Source of the DNA: Pedomonas sp051304405 | GTDB taxonomy: Bacteria; Pseudomonadota; Alphaproteobacteria; Sphingomonadales; Sphingomonadaceae | Assembly (NCBI RefSeq): GCF_051304405.1 | Contig: NZ_JBPPGG010000008.1 | Coordinates: 5,444-69,443 of the forward strand | Length of the DNA stretch: 64,000 bases | Direction: 5' to 3' | Shown here: positions 1 to 8,768 of the stretch, piece by piece | Layout of the letters: each line of letters starts with the position of its first letter | Numbering within the stretch: the stretch's first letter is position 1 | The notes under the pieces: model-generated | The model's input: the letters and a program-made list of their open reading frames with translations, nothing else | The model's database searches: none | What the model was told of the DNA's origin: nothing | Position numbers and translations under genes: made by a program

Positions 1-5
1 TTCGA

Positions 6-82
<77 letters not shown>

Positions 83-90
83 AAACGATA

Positions 91-126
91 AAAGCCAGCC
101 CCAAGGGCTGGCTTTTGGCGTTTTTG
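91..126 (+). terminator. Rho-independent terminator of the tRNA gene
   Basis: A perfect 11-bp stem (AAAGCCAGCCC at 91-101 with GGGCTGGCTTT at 105-115) closes a 3-nt loop and is followed by a short T-rich tract at 121-125. It begins 9 nt after the tRNA CCA. Confidence 0.85.
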
Positions 127-209
127 GGCGTGAGGGCTCGGTGAATGAGCCGACCGGTTCGGACCAAGGCGCGTCAGCGCCGAAGGTCAACGCGAGCAAA
201 GCGAGCGGT

Positions 210-228
210 AAATCCGGCCCCCGCAACC
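210..228 (+). repeat. 19-bp direct copy of the tRNA-Met 3' end (possible att remnant)
   Basis: Positions 210-228 repeat positions 63-81 of the tRNA exactly (AAATCCGGCCCCCGCAACC). Integrases often use the T-arm and acceptor end of a tRNA gene as attachment site and leave such a copy. No integrase gene is visible, so this may equally be the remnant of a decayed second tRNA copy. Confidence 0.7.
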
Positions 229-263
229 CAACGAAATTGATCGGCAACCCCGACCGTACGCGT

Positions 264-309
264 AGCCTCTGCCCCTGAGTCCCTGAAAACCTATTTACGG
301 GATTGTGGG
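264..309 (+). repeat. Left copy of imperfect ~46-nt repeat flanking the CRISPR-Cas locus
   Basis: This segment contains TCTGCCCCTG, GTCCCTG and CGGGATTG in the same order and spacing as the segment at 10099-10144. By eye about 36 of 46 positions agree. The two copies lie just outside the two ends of the CRISPR-Cas block and have the same orientation. Confidence 0.6.
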
Positions 310-382
310 CTGGCCGGGCGTGATACATGGCGGCGGGTTGATTTAATGTGCGATATCTTCCGCTGGTAGCTGATACTTCCGT

Positions 383-765
383 GTCAGCCTTAAAGGTGGC
401 CGAGAACTGACAGCCCTGACCAGCTTGCGCGGCAAGCCACAGACAACGACCGGCGATAACGGCGCGAAACTGAGTTCCCCAACCATATTGCGCTGATCAC
501 CGGAACAGCAGGTGCCCTTGCAAGACATCGCGCTGGGAAGGCCCATGCAGATTGCCGTAATTGAAAGCTTCAATGGGTGTCTGCGGAGCGAAATCTCAAC
601 CAACCAAGCACGTACATCTCGCTCAGCCATGCCTGGGGCGTCCTTGCCCGGTGGCAGCGCGATTGCAACATGTTCGGGTTCGCTCAAAACGAGATGGTCG
701 CATCGCCGCCCAGATGCACAGGCCGATGGCTTTGGGGGGTATGCCCCCGAGCCCGTTGTCATTCA
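383..765 (+). pseudogene. Decayed IS3-family transposase (OrfB) remnant
   Basis: Translating from 401 gives RELTALTSLRGKP, then GDNGAKLSSPTIL, a stop, and PMQIAVIESFNGCLRSE. This follows the C-terminal half of the DDE integrase core of IS3-family OrfB (consensus RELDALIxRRGKP, DNGTEL, PMQNAFVESFNGRLRDE). The reading then changes frame to SLSHAWGVLARWQRDCN (near 620-670) and again to RPMALGG (near 720-740), matching the usual HAR..LARWR.DYN and RPHSALGG segments. There is at least one in-frame stop and two frameshifts, and the 5' half of the gene is missing. No terminal inverted repeats are visible. The element is dead and lies between the tRNA and cas3. Confidence 0.8.
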
Positions 766-831
766 ATCAAACATTCAGCAAGAAAGGCCCAGACTCTGCT
801 CCTAAGTCGGTAGCTGTCAGGGGGTTCGGGC

Positions 832-3177
832 ATGGCATTCTCGAGACTTTTTGCCCATTCCGTGGCGGATCAACCCGAGTGTCACTGGGAGCCTCTCAGC
901 GCTCATCTCAAAGCTGTCGGAGCGCTGGCCGCGGAATTTGCCTCCCATTTTGGCGCCGGGCAGTTCGCAGGAGCCATGGGCCTTCTGCACGACATCGGGA
1001 AATGCTCTGCAGCCTACCAACGCTACATCCGCCAACCCCAAGACGGGCCGTTGAAAGGTCCGGATCATAGCACCGCCGGCGCAAAGGAGGCCTGCGCGGC
1101 CTATGGCAAGTTGTTTGGTCGGTTACTGGCGTTCGGCATTGCCGGGCACCATTCGGGGCTGATGGACGGCATCAAACTCAATGAGCGACTGGCCAAGGCG
1201 GTAGAGGATTATTCAGGCTGGACAACGGAAGCCGGACCTCTGCCAGACCTCGCCGGGTTAGAAGACGAACAGCGCCAGATCATGGGCAATGGCATTCACC
1301 CGACCTTTTCGGGTGCCTTCTTCGTTCGCATGCTCTTCTCTTGCCTGGTGGACGCAGATTTCATCGCAACAGAGCGTTTCTATGATCGTGCGCACGGCAA
1401 GGCTCCGTCAGAGCGCGGCGGTGTTCTGCGGCAAGAGCATCTCGATAAGATCCGAAGGTTCCTGGCCAGCCATCGGCGTGAAGATACGCCGGTCAATGTC
1501 CTGCGCTCGCAAATCCTCGACCATGCCAATGCGCAGGCTGCCCAGCCGCCCGGCCTGTTCACGCTCACCGTGCCGACGGGCGGGGGGAAGACACTGACAT
1601 CGCTGAGCTTCGCTGCTGAACATGCACTCGCACACGGCCTGCGTCGCATCGTCTATGTGATCCCCTTCACCTCGATCATCGAGCAGACGGCGGCGGTGTT
1701 TCGCGACGACGTGGGGCTCGGGGACGCCGTGCTCGAGCATCATTCGAGCTTCGATCCCGAAGGACGCGAGCCGGCCAGCGGCAATGACACGGAAAGGGAG
1801 GGGGCAGCCGGACTCGCCAAGCTGCGCCGGGACACCGAGAACTGGGACGCGCCGATTGTGGTCACCACCGCAGTACAGTTCTTCGAAAGCCTTTTCGCGG
1901 CGCGCACAAGCAAGGCGCGCAAGCTGCACAATCTTGCGCGCAGCGTGATCGTGCTCGACGAGGCGCAGTCCATCCCTGTCCACCTGCTGCGCCCCTGCAT
2001 GGCGGCAATCGACGAACTGGCGCGCAATTACGGCGCGAGCGTGGTTCTCTGCACAGCAACACAGCCCGCGCTGCGTGTGTGGGATGAGGCGCTGCCGAAG
2101 CCGCGGAATGGAAAGTGTGAGGGCCTGGACATTCCCGATCACCGGGAACTCGCGCCGGATCCGGCGGGACTTTATGAAAAGCTCAGGCGCGTGCGGGTGG
2201 AATGGCTGCGTGAACCGGTGAGTGACGAAGCTGTGAGCGCGCGCTTCGCCACGCAGCCGCAGATGCTATGCATCGTCAACAGCCGTGCTCACGCGCGCGA
2301 ACTGTATGGACTGTTGCGTGAGCAAGGCCAGGAAGGCGCAGCGCACCTGACGACATTGATGTGCGCGCGGCATCGGCGGGAAGTGTTGGCGCGACTGCGC
2401 GAAGACCTGAAGAAGGGGCGGCCGGTCCGGCTTGTTGCCACCAGCCTGATCGAGGCGGGTGTGGACATCTCCTTCCCCGAAGTCTGGCGCGCCGTAAGCG
2501 GACTTGCGAGCATTGCGCAGGCGGCGGGGCGCTGCAACCGCAACGGCGAACTGGGACCGCTGGGCGAGGCGCTGGGCAGAACCGTCGTGTTCGAGCCAGC
2601 CGGGCGCAGAACGCCCGATGCCATAAAACCATTCTACCAGGCCGCGCGAGAGGTGTTGAAGCGCAACGATGACCCGCTCGCTCTGGAGGCGGTGCGGGAA
2701 TACTATCGCTGGCTCTACTGGGCGCAGGGCTATGAAGCCCTCGACCGCGCACATCTGGCCCCCGGCGAGACGCTCGAGATCATGCGCGCGATCATGGAGA
2801 CGACGAGGAGCCTGACTTTCCCCTTCGCGACGATTGCCCGCGCCTTCCGCCTCATTGACGAGGTGATGGACCCGATCATCGTGCCCTTCGATGACGCGGC
2901 CCGCAAGGCCATCGACGAGCTGCGATTTGCCGAATTCCCGCCAGCGGGCGTGCAGCGCAGGCTGCAACAGTATGTCGTGCCTGTGCCGGCAAAGCTGCGG
3001 GCGGACTGGCTGGCGAAGGGCGTGGTGGAGGCGATCAGGCCTGACGATTACGGGGATCGCTTTGTTGTGCTGACCGAGGAGCGGCCGGGTGAACTTCCGC
3101 CGCTGTATGACCTGAATGCCGGTCTGCAAATCGATGGTGACCCGGCGATCAGATCGTCGGAAGACAACATTTTCTAG
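832..3177 (+). CDS. cas3: CRISPR-associated nuclease-helicase Cas3 (type I-C)
   Basis: Encodes 781 residues. An N-terminal HD nuclease domain shows LLHDIGK (His53, Asp54), DHSTAG (78-83), a GHHSG pair (His106-107) and a distal Asp in CLVDAD (171-176). The superfamily-2 helicase follows, with Walker A TVPTGGGKT (246-254), a DEAQ box (376-379), and a C-terminal motif reading SLIEAGVDI...QAAGRCNRNG. Cas3 is recruited by target-bound Cascade, then unwinds and degrades DNA. It is the first gene of the locus. The ATG lies a few bases after an AGGGGG ribosome-binding site. A 163-nt gap separates it from cas5c, unlike the overlapping genes that follow. Length and domain order are typical; it appears intact. 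Confidence 0.97.
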   Translation: MAFSRLFAHSVADQPECHWEPLSAHLKAVGALAAEFASHFGAGQFAGAMGLLHDIGKCSAAYQRYIRQPQDGPLKGPDHSTAGAKEACAAYGKLFGRLLAFGIAGHHSGLMDGIKLNERLAKAVEDYSGWTTEAGPLPDLAGLEDEQRQIMGNGIHPTFSGAFFVRMLFSCLVDADFIATERFYDRAHGKAPSERGGVLRQEHLDKIRRFLASHRREDTPVNVLRSQILDHANAQAAQPPGLFTLTVPTGGGKTLTSLSFAAEHALAHGLRRIVYVIPFTSIIEQTAAVFRDDVGLGDAVLEHHSSFDPEGREPASGNDTEREGAAGLAKLRRDTENWDAPIVVTTAVQFFESLFAARTSKARKLHNLARSVIVLDEAQSIPVHLLRPCMAAIDELARNYGASVVLCTATQPALRVWDEALPKPRNGKCEGLDIPDHRELAPDPAGLYEKLRRVRVEWLREPVSDEAVSARFATQPQMLCIVNSRAHARELYGLLREQGQEGAAHLTTLMCARHRREVLARLREDLKKGRPVRLVATSLIEAGVDISFPEVWRAVSGLASIAQAAGRCNRNGELGPLGEALGRTVVFEPAGRRTPDAIKPFYQAAREVLKRNDDPLALEAVREYYRWLYWAQGYEALDRAHLAPGETLEIMRAIMETTRSLTFPFATIARAFRLIDEVMDPIIVPFDDAARKAIDELRFAEFPPAGVQRRLQQYVVPVPAKLRADWLAKGVVEAIRPDDYGDRFVVLTEERPGELPPLYDLNAGLQIDGDPAIRSSEDNIF

Positions 3178-3255
3178 GGTCAGTGTTGTTATGGTTTCCA
3201 GCTCCCCCCTCGATTGGCTGTGCGCCTCGGTTTGTTGCGCAATGATGTCGCGCAT

Positions 3256-3272
3256 GCAATGCGAGGCATTGC
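3256..3272 (+). other. Small hairpin in the cas3-cas5c gap
   Basis: GCAATGC (3256-3262), a 3-nt loop and GCATTGC (3266-3272) form a perfect 7-bp stem inside the only sizeable gap of the cas operon. It has no T-tract. It could be an attenuator or processing site, or it could be chance. Confidence 0.35.
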
Positions 3273-3340
3273 CAAAAGTCATAACACTATCGTACCATTC
3301 AGTTGCCTCTGGATGGTGAGGTGTCGATATCGGGGGGGTA

Positions 3341-4012
3341 ATGTCTGTCAGGCTGCACGTCTGGGGGGACCGTGCCTGCTTCACGCGTCCGGAGATGAAG
3401 GTCGAGCGCGTCAGCTATGACGTCATGACGCCGTCAGCGGCGCGCGGCATTCTCGAGGCCATTCACTGGAAGCCGGCGATCCGCTGGCATGTCGATCGCA
3501 TCCATGTGCTGCGTCCGATCCGGTTCCAGTCGTTGCGGCGCAATGAAGTAGGGGCCAAGGCGAGCGCAGCCAACGCACGCAGCGCCATGAATCTCGGAAC
3601 GACCGAGGGTCTGGGCATCCTCGTCGACGAGGAACGCCAGCAGCGCGCGGCACTGGTGCTGGTCGATGTCGCCTATGTGATCGAGGCACACTTCACGATG
3701 ACCGACAGGGCGGGACCGGAAGACACGCCTGCCAAGCATATTGCGATGTTCAACCGCCGCGCCCAGCAGGGCCAGTGCTTCCACCGCCCTTGCCTCGGCA
3801 CACGCGAATTCGCTGCCGAGTTCGAACTGCTGGGGCCGGACGACCCGCTTCCGGTCTATGACCCGCCGCTGACCGAACGCGATCGTGATTTGGGCTGGAT
3901 GCTGCACGATATTGACTTTGCCCGCGGCAATGAATCGCGCTTTTTCCGCGCGCAAATGGTGGACGGCGTGATTGAGGTCCCCCCCTTCCATGCGGAGGAG
4001 GTGGTGCGGTGA
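3341..4012 (+). CDS. cas5c: Cas5c (Cas5d), pre-crRNA endoribonuclease and Cascade subunit
   Basis: Encodes 223 residues with the Cas5d hallmarks: an N-terminal VWGDRACFTRPEMKVERVSY stretch, then the MTPSAARGILEAIHWKPAIR segment and RIHVLRPIRF. Type I-C systems lack Cas6. In them Cas5 cuts the pre-crRNA repeat and holds the 5' handle (established for the family), which agrees with no cas6 being present here. The ATG follows a GGGGGG run by two bases, with weaker spacing than usual. The stop codon overlaps the GTG start of cas8c by 4 bp, so the two are probably translationally coupled. Confidence 0.95.
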   Translation: MSVRLHVWGDRACFTRPEMKVERVSYDVMTPSAARGILEAIHWKPAIRWHVDRIHVLRPIRFQSLRRNEVGAKASAANARSAMNLGTTEGLGILVDEERQQRAALVLVDVAYVIEAHFTMTDRAGPEDTPAKHIAMFNRRAQQGQCFHRPCLGTREFAAEFELLGPDDPLPVYDPPLTERDRDLGWMLHDIDFARGNESRFFRAQMVDGVIEVPPFHAEEVVR

Positions 4013-5826
4013 CCATTCTGCAGGCGCTGGAACGCCACTATCACCGCCTGGCCGAGCGCGGCGAGGTCTCCTCGCCGGGGTGGAGCCGGGAAAAGTTCGG
4101 CTTTTGCGTGGTCTTGAGCCGCGATGGCGAGCCTGTATGGATCGAAGACATTCGTGCGCCTTCAGGCAAGAAGCGGAAACCCACGGATTACCCGGTGCCG
4201 GCTGCCGTTAAGCGCACGGTGGGCATTGTTTCCAACTTCCTCTGGGACAAGACGTCCTATGCGCTGGGACGTACTGCAGGTAAGGGCCAGCGTACGGCCC
4301 AGGAGCACGCAGCTTTTCGCGAAATGCATCTGACGCGGCTCGCTGATGAGACCGACGAGGGCTTGATCGCGCTGCGTCTGTTCCTCGAAAAGTGGCAGCC
4401 GGACAGGCTGGAGTCAGTGCCCGGTTTTGTGCCGGAGATGCTCGATGCCAATGTGATGTTCCGCCTCGACGGGGAACGGCAACGTATTCACGAACGCCCT
4501 GCTGCGCGCGCGCTTGTTGAAATGGCGGGTGGCGGGAATGAAGAGGGCGAAGACATTTTTTGCCTTGTCACGGGTGAGCGAGGGCCGGTCGAGCGTCTGC
4601 ATCCATCGATCAAGGGTGTCGAAGGTGCGCAGTCTTCTGGCGCAGCGTTGGTCTCGTTCAATCTCGACGCCTTCACTTCGCTGGGCAAGACGCAAGGTGC
4701 CAACGCGCCGACCTCGAAGGGAGCGGCATTCCGTTACGGTACCACACTCAACTACCTGCTGACGCGCGGCGGACCGAACCGTCTGCCGCGCCCGGTCGGC
4801 GATGCGACCGTCGTGTTTTGGGCCGAGGCCGGCGATGGCCAGGCCGATGCATTGTTCGCCAACTGGCTTGGTGGAGATACGGCCGATGACGACGCCAGCG
4901 AAACGCGCAAGTTGCGCGAGCAAATGCAGGCGGTTGCCCGCGGCAAACGGATTTCGGATGTTCTGCCCGAGATCGAACCCGATACGCGTTTCCACGTCCT
5001 CGGCCTGTCGCCGAACGCTGCGCGTCTTTCCGTGCGTTTCTGGCTGAGTGACACGATCGATGCCTTCGCGCATCGCCTTGCCCGCCATCACGAAGACCTG
5101 CGCATCGAACCCGCGCCGCTGAAGTGGGGCGCAGCGCCTTCGATCAACCGGCTTCTCGTCAACACCACGGCGCTCCAGCGCGACTTCAAGAACATCCCGC
5201 CGCTGCTTGCCGGGGAGGTGATGCGCGCGGTGCTGAGCGGCACACGCTATCCGCAGAGCTTCCTGTCTGCAGTGCTGATCCGCCTGCGTGCCGGCGACAG
5301 CCCGGCCACTGGCTGGCACGCTGCCGTCATTCGCGCCGTGCTCGTGCGCCTCAAGCGCCGCCATCCTGAAATTCCCGAGGAAGGAGAGACTCCGATGAGC
5401 CTGAAGAGGGACCACGACAACGTGGGCTACCAACTCGGCCGGCTGTTCGCCGTCTATGAACTGGCGCAGCGCGCGGCACTGGGCCGAGTCAATGCAACGA
5501 TCCGGGACAAGTATTTCGGCGCAGCTTCGGCAACGCCAGCCAGCGTCTTTCCATTGATTGTGCGAGGCGGCCAGAACCACCTTGCCAAAGTGCGCAAGGA
5601 AAAGCCCGGCTGGGCCAGCCTGATCGAGCGCGAGCTGGAGGAAATTCACAGCCATATCGAACCGGTGGCGCCCCGCTCGCTGCCGCGCTCGCTGTCCTTG
5701 CAGGACCAGGGTGAGTTCGCCATCGGCTACTACCACCAGCGCGCAGCGAGGCTGTCCAACGACAAGAATGAAAACCTTGATCCGAAAGAGCTGGAAGACC
5801 TGCAAGGCGAAGGGGGCGAAGAATGA
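4009..5826 (+). CDS. cas8c: Cas8c (Csd1), large subunit of type I-C Cascade
   Basis: Encodes 605 residues of the Csd1 family, starting MTILQALERHYHRLAERG and continuing with the family's WSREKFGFCVVLS and FLWDKTSYALG segments. In Cascade, Cas8 recognises the PAM and opens the target DNA. The GTG start at 4009 lies in a GTGA overlap with the cas5c stop. The gene ends in an ATGA overlap with cas7. Its C-terminal part holds a strong internal ribosome-binding site and in-frame ATG, annotated separately as cas11c. No frameshift is visible. Confidence 0.94.
   Translation: MTILQALERHYHRLAERGEVSSPGWSREKFGFCVVLSRDGEPVWIEDIRAPSGKKRKPTDYPVPAAVKRTVGIVSNFLWDKTSYALGRTAGKGQRTAQEHAAFREMHLTRLADETDEGLIALRLFLEKWQPDRLESVPGFVPEMLDANVMFRLDGERQRIHERPAARALVEMAGGGNEEGEDIFCLVTGERGPVERLHPSIKGVEGAQSSGAALVSFNLDAFTSLGKTQGANAPTSKGAAFRYGTTLNYLLTRGGPNRLPRPVGDATVVFWAEAGDGQADALFANWLGGDTADDDASETRKLREQMQAVARGKRISDVLPEIEPDTRFHVLGLSPNAARLSVRFWLSDTIDAFAHRLARHHEDLRIEPAPLKWGAAPSINRLLVNTTALQRDFKNIPPLLAGEVMRAVLSGTRYPQSFLSAVLIRLRAGDSPATGWHAAVIRAVLVRLKRRHPEIPEEGETPMSLKRDHDNVGYQLGRLFAVYELAQRAALGRVNATIRDKYFGAASATPASVFPLIVRGGQNHLAKVRKEKPGWASLIERELEEIHSHIEPVAPRSLPRSLSLQDQGEFAIGYYHQRAARLSNDKNENLDPKELEDLQGEGGEE
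5395..5826 (+). CDS. cas11c: Internal in-frame product Cas11c (small subunit) within cas8c
   Basis: In type I-C systems the small subunit Cas11c is made by internal translation of the 3' part of cas8c (established for this subtype). Here AAGGAGAG at about 5381-5388 precedes an in-frame ATG at 5395 by 6 nt, giving 143 residues starting MSLKRDHDNVGYQLGRLFAV. This is where the internal product is expected, and its length is close to that reported for other type I-C systems. The protein looks all-helical until its acidic tail. The start is inferred from the ribosome-binding site; expression is not shown. Confidence 0.72.
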   Translation: MSLKRDHDNVGYQLGRLFAVYELAQRAALGRVNATIRDKYFGAASATPASVFPLIVRGGQNHLAKVRKEKPGWASLIERELEEIHSHIEPVAPRSLPRSLSLQDQGEFAIGYYHQRAARLSNDKNENLDPKELEDLQGEGGEE

Positions 5827-6758
5827 GCAATCCCGTTACCAACCGCTACGAGTTCGTCCTGTATTTCGACGTGACGAACGGCAATCCCAACGGCGACCCC
5901 GACGCCGGCAACATGCCCCGGCTTGACCCGGAAACGAACCAGGGCCTCGTCTCCGATGTCGCGCTGAAGCGCAAGGTGCGCAACTACGTCGCGCTGGCGA
6001 AAGGAGATGCTCCGGGTTGTGAAATCTACATGTCCGAGGGCGCGACGCTGAACAATCTGCACAGGAAGGCCTGGGCCGCGGTGATGCCGGAAGTCACCAA
6101 GGACGATGAGTTCAAGAAGCTGCCCAAGGATCAGCAGAAGGCGCGGGAGCTTACTAAATGGATGTGTGCCAACTTCTGGGACATCCGCGCTTTCGGGGCG
6201 GTAATGTCGACCGGCGTGAACGCCGGACAGGTGCGCGGGCCCGTGCAGTTCACCTTTGCCCGCTCCGTCGAGCCAATCCTGCCACTGGAAGTGGCGATCA
6301 CCCGCATGGCCGCGACCACCGAAAAGGACTCCGAGGACAAGGGTGGTCGCACCATGGGGCGCAAGCATATCGTGCCCTACGGCCTCTACCGCGCGCACGG
6401 GTTCGTCTCCGCTCCGCTGGCCAGCCATTCGACCAAGGGGACAGGCTTTTCCGAGGATGACCTCGAGCTGCTCTGGGAGGCGCTCGGCAACATGTTCGAA
6501 CATGACCGGTCAGCAGCTCGCGGCGAGATGGCAACGCGCAAGCTCATCCTGTTCCGCCACGAAAGCGCGCTGGGCAATGCCCAGGCACAATCGCTGTTCG
6601 ACCGGGTGAAGACCTGGCGTGTCCATGAAGGCGCGCGTCAACCCGTCGGCAGCCGCGCCACCGACAACTGGCCGCCGGCACGCCACTGGTCTGACTATGC
6701 AGTGACCATCGACCGCGAAGGCCTGCCCGCAGGTGTCGAGGTAATCGAGCGGATTTGA
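5823..6758 (+). CDS. cas7: Cas7 (Csd2), backbone subunit of type I-C Cascade
   Basis: Encodes 311 residues. It begins MSNPVTNRYEFVLYFDVTNGNPNGDPDAGNMPR in register with the Csd2 family, whose NGNPNGDPD segment is highly conserved. Further family segments are TNGLV-like NQGLVSDVALKRKVRNYV and FWDIRAFGAVMSTG. Cas7 polymerises along the crRNA to form the Cascade backbone. The ATG lies in an ATGA overlap with the cas8c stop, so cas5c, cas8c and cas7 form a tightly coupled unit. Only 3 nt separate it from cas4. Confidence 0.96.
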   Translation: MSNPVTNRYEFVLYFDVTNGNPNGDPDAGNMPRLDPETNQGLVSDVALKRKVRNYVALAKGDAPGCEIYMSEGATLNNLHRKAWAAVMPEVTKDDEFKKLPKDQQKARELTKWMCANFWDIRAFGAVMSTGVNAGQVRGPVQFTFARSVEPILPLEVAITRMAATTEKDSEDKGGRTMGRKHIVPYGLYRAHGFVSAPLASHSTKGTGFSEDDLELLWEALGNMFEHDRSAARGEMATRKLILFRHESALGNAQAQSLFDRVKTWRVHEGARQPVGSRATDNWPPARHWSDYAVTIDREGLPAGVEVIERI

Positions 6759-6761
6759 GCG

Positions 6762-7409
6762 ATGCTGCAGCCACCACCGGATCCGGACGCCGAAGAGGCA
6801 CTGGTTCCTGTGTCTGCGCTGCAGCACTATCTCTTCTGTCCGCGCCAGTGTGCACTGATCCATGTTGAGGGCATCTGGGCGGAGGACGGTGCCACGGCGG
6901 AGGGGCAGTTGTTGCATGCCCGGGTGGACAGCGGCCGGCCTGATCGTCGCGCCGGCATCCGGACTGTGCGTGGGCTGACCCTTCGCTCCTTCGCGCTTGG
7001 CCTCTCTGGTAAAGCCGACGCAGTCGAGTTTCACGGGGCGACGCCTTATCCGGTCGAGTACAAGCGCGGTCGGCCCAAGTCGCACCGCGCCGATGAAGTC
7101 CAGCTTTGCGCGCAGGCGCTGTGCCTGGAGGAGATGTTCGGCGTGGCGGTGTCCGAAGGCGCGCTGTTCTACGGCCAGACGCACAGGCGGCAGGTTGTCG
7201 CCTTTGACGAGGAACTTCGCGCCTTGACCGCACGGATAGCCACGGAAACACGCAGCATGATCATGGCAGGACACACGCCGCCGCCCCGGGCAACGCCCGC
7301 CTGCCGGCGCTGCTCGCTCGCCGGGATGTGTCGTCCGCAAAAGCTTGAAAGGCCGCCGGAAGTCGGCCGTTGGCTGCAACGCCAGCTTATGGCGCTGGAG
7401 GACGATTGA
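6762..7409 (+). CDS. cas4: Cas4, Fe-S RecB-family nuclease for spacer acquisition
   Basis: Encodes 215 residues. Four cysteines that can bind a 4Fe-4S cluster are present: Cys26 in LFCPRQC, then Cys191, Cys194 and Cys200 in CRRCSLAGMC. The RecB-type nuclease core shows GKADAVEF (Asp86) and PVEYKRG (Glu99, Lys101). Cas4 works with Cas1-Cas2 to trim prespacers and select those next to a proper PAM. It begins 3 nt after cas7 and ends 24 nt before cas1, as in most type I-C loci. Confidence 0.95.
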   Translation: MLQPPPDPDAEEALVPVSALQHYLFCPRQCALIHVEGIWAEDGATAEGQLLHARVDSGRPDRRAGIRTVRGLTLRSFALGLSGKADAVEFHGATPYPVEYKRGRPKSHRADEVQLCAQALCLEEMFGVAVSEGALFYGQTHRRQVVAFDEELRALTARIATETRSMIMAGHTPPPRATPACRRCSLAGMCRPQKLERPPEVGRWLQRQLMALEDD

Positions 7410-7433
7410 GCGCCAGTCGCAGGGGACTTCAGA

Positions 7434-8474
7434 ATGCGTCGTCACCTCAACACGATCTACGTTACCAGCGAAAACGCCTGGCTGTGCAAGGATGGCGCCA
7501 ACATCGTGATTGAGGTTGACGGGGTCGAGCGTGGCCGCGTGCCGATGCACCTGGTCGACGGCGTGGTCAGCTTTGCGCGCCCGGGCGCATCGCCCGCGCT
7601 GATGGCTGCCTGCGCCGAGGAAGGGATTGCGCTGTCGTTCCTGACACCCCAGGGCAAGTTTCTCGCGCGCGTGGAGGGTCCGCGGACGGGAAATGTCCTG
7701 CTGCGCCGTACGCAGTACCGCGTCGCCGACGATCCGGCCCGGGCGGTGCCGATTGTGCGCGGCATCGTCACCGGCAAGGCGGCAAACCAGCGCACTGTGC
7801 TTCGCCGCGCGTTGCGCGATCACGGGGCATCCATGGCGCCGGACGCCCGCGCTGCGATCGAGCGCGCGGAGCAGCGTCTCTCGCACGTCGCCCGGTTGGC
7901 TGCCGCCGCCGGGGACGTGGCCACGCTGCGCGGCTACGAGGGAGAGGCGGCTCAGGTCTATTTCGCGGCTTTTGATGCCATGGTGCAGGGCAATCGCGAG
8001 GCTTTCGCCTTTCGCGGCCGCTCCCGCCGCCCGCCGCTCGACCGCATCAACTGCCTGCTCTCGTTCCTTTACGCGATGCTCGGCCATGACTGTCGCTCGG
8101 CGCTGGAAAGCGTCGGGCTCGACCCGCAGGTGGGACTGCTGCATGCGGACCGGCCGGGCCGCGCCAGCCTTGCGCTTGATCTGATGGAGGAACTGCGCCC
8201 GGTACTTGCCGACCGCCTTGCGCTCACGCTTGTCAACCGGGGACAGGTCAAGGCGCGCGATTTCCACATCGACGAGGGAGGCGCAGTGTCGCTGACCGAT
8301 GACGGGCGCAAGGCAATTCTGGTGGCCTGGCAGGAGCGCAAGAAGCGCGAGCTCCGGCATCCCTTCCTGGGCGAGGCCATGCCGATGGGTCTGGTTCCTC
8401 ATGTGCAGGCGCTGTTGCTATCCCGCCATTTGCGCGGTGATCTCGATGGCTATCCTCCCTTTTTGTGGAGATGA
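7434..8474 (+). CDS. cas1: Cas1 integrase (type I-C)
   Basis: Encodes 346 residues. The N-terminal beta domain starts MRRHLNTIYVTSENAWL, as in I-C Cas1. The helical catalytic domain holds the metal-binding set: Glu in LRGYEGEAA (169 or 171), His237 in VGLLH, and the acidic run at Asp249-Glu253. Cas1 with Cas2 inserts new spacers at the leader end. The gene starts shortly after cas4 and its stop is 3 nt before the most likely cas2 start. It appears intact, so acquisition is probably functional. Confidence 0.97.
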   Translation: MRRHLNTIYVTSENAWLCKDGANIVIEVDGVERGRVPMHLVDGVVSFARPGASPALMAACAEEGIALSFLTPQGKFLARVEGPRTGNVLLRRTQYRVADDPARAVPIVRGIVTGKAANQRTVLRRALRDHGASMAPDARAAIERAEQRLSHVARLAAAAGDVATLRGYEGEAAQVYFAAFDAMVQGNREAFAFRGRSRRPPLDRINCLLSFLYAMLGHDCRSALESVGLDPQVGLLHADRPGRASLALDLMEELRPVLADRLALTLVNRGQVKARDFHIDEGGAVSLTDDGRKAILVAWQERKKRELRHPFLGEAMPMGLVPHVQALLLSRHLRGDLDGYPPFLWR

Positions 8475-8477
8475 GTG

Positions 8478-8768
8478 ATGCTGATGCTGGTGACCTATGA
8501 CGTAAACACGCAGGACCCTGCCGGCAGGCGTCGCCTGCGTCGCGTCGCCAGGGCTTGCCAGGATTTGGGGCAGCGTGTGCAGAATTCGGTATTCGAATGC
8601 GAGGTCGATCCGGCGCAATGGGCGAAACTGCGGGCGCGTCTGCTTGAGGAGATCGACGCAGAGAAGGACTCGCTGCGCTTCTATCGCCTGGGTGCCGACG
8701 GAAAGCGCCGGGTAGAGCATGTCGGTGCGAAGCCGGCAATGGACCTTGACGGGCCCCTGGTGTTCTAG
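8478..8768 (+). CDS. cas2: Cas2, structural partner of Cas1
   Basis: Encodes 96 residues with the ferredoxin-like Cas2 fold: beta1 MLMLVTYDVNTQD, helix RRRLRRVARACQDLGQRVQNSVFECEVD, then RFYRLG. ATG 8478 is chosen over the in-frame GTG 8475 because GGAG at 8467-8470 is better spaced from it. The difference is one residue. Cas2 bridges two Cas1 dimers in the integration complex. The gene ends 197 nt before the first repeat, which leaves room for the leader. Confidence 0.94.
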   Translation: MLMLVTYDVNTQDPAGRRRLRRVARACQDLGQRVQNSVFECEVDPAQWAKLRARLLEEIDAEKDSLRFYRLGADGKRRVEHVGAKPAMDLDGPLVF

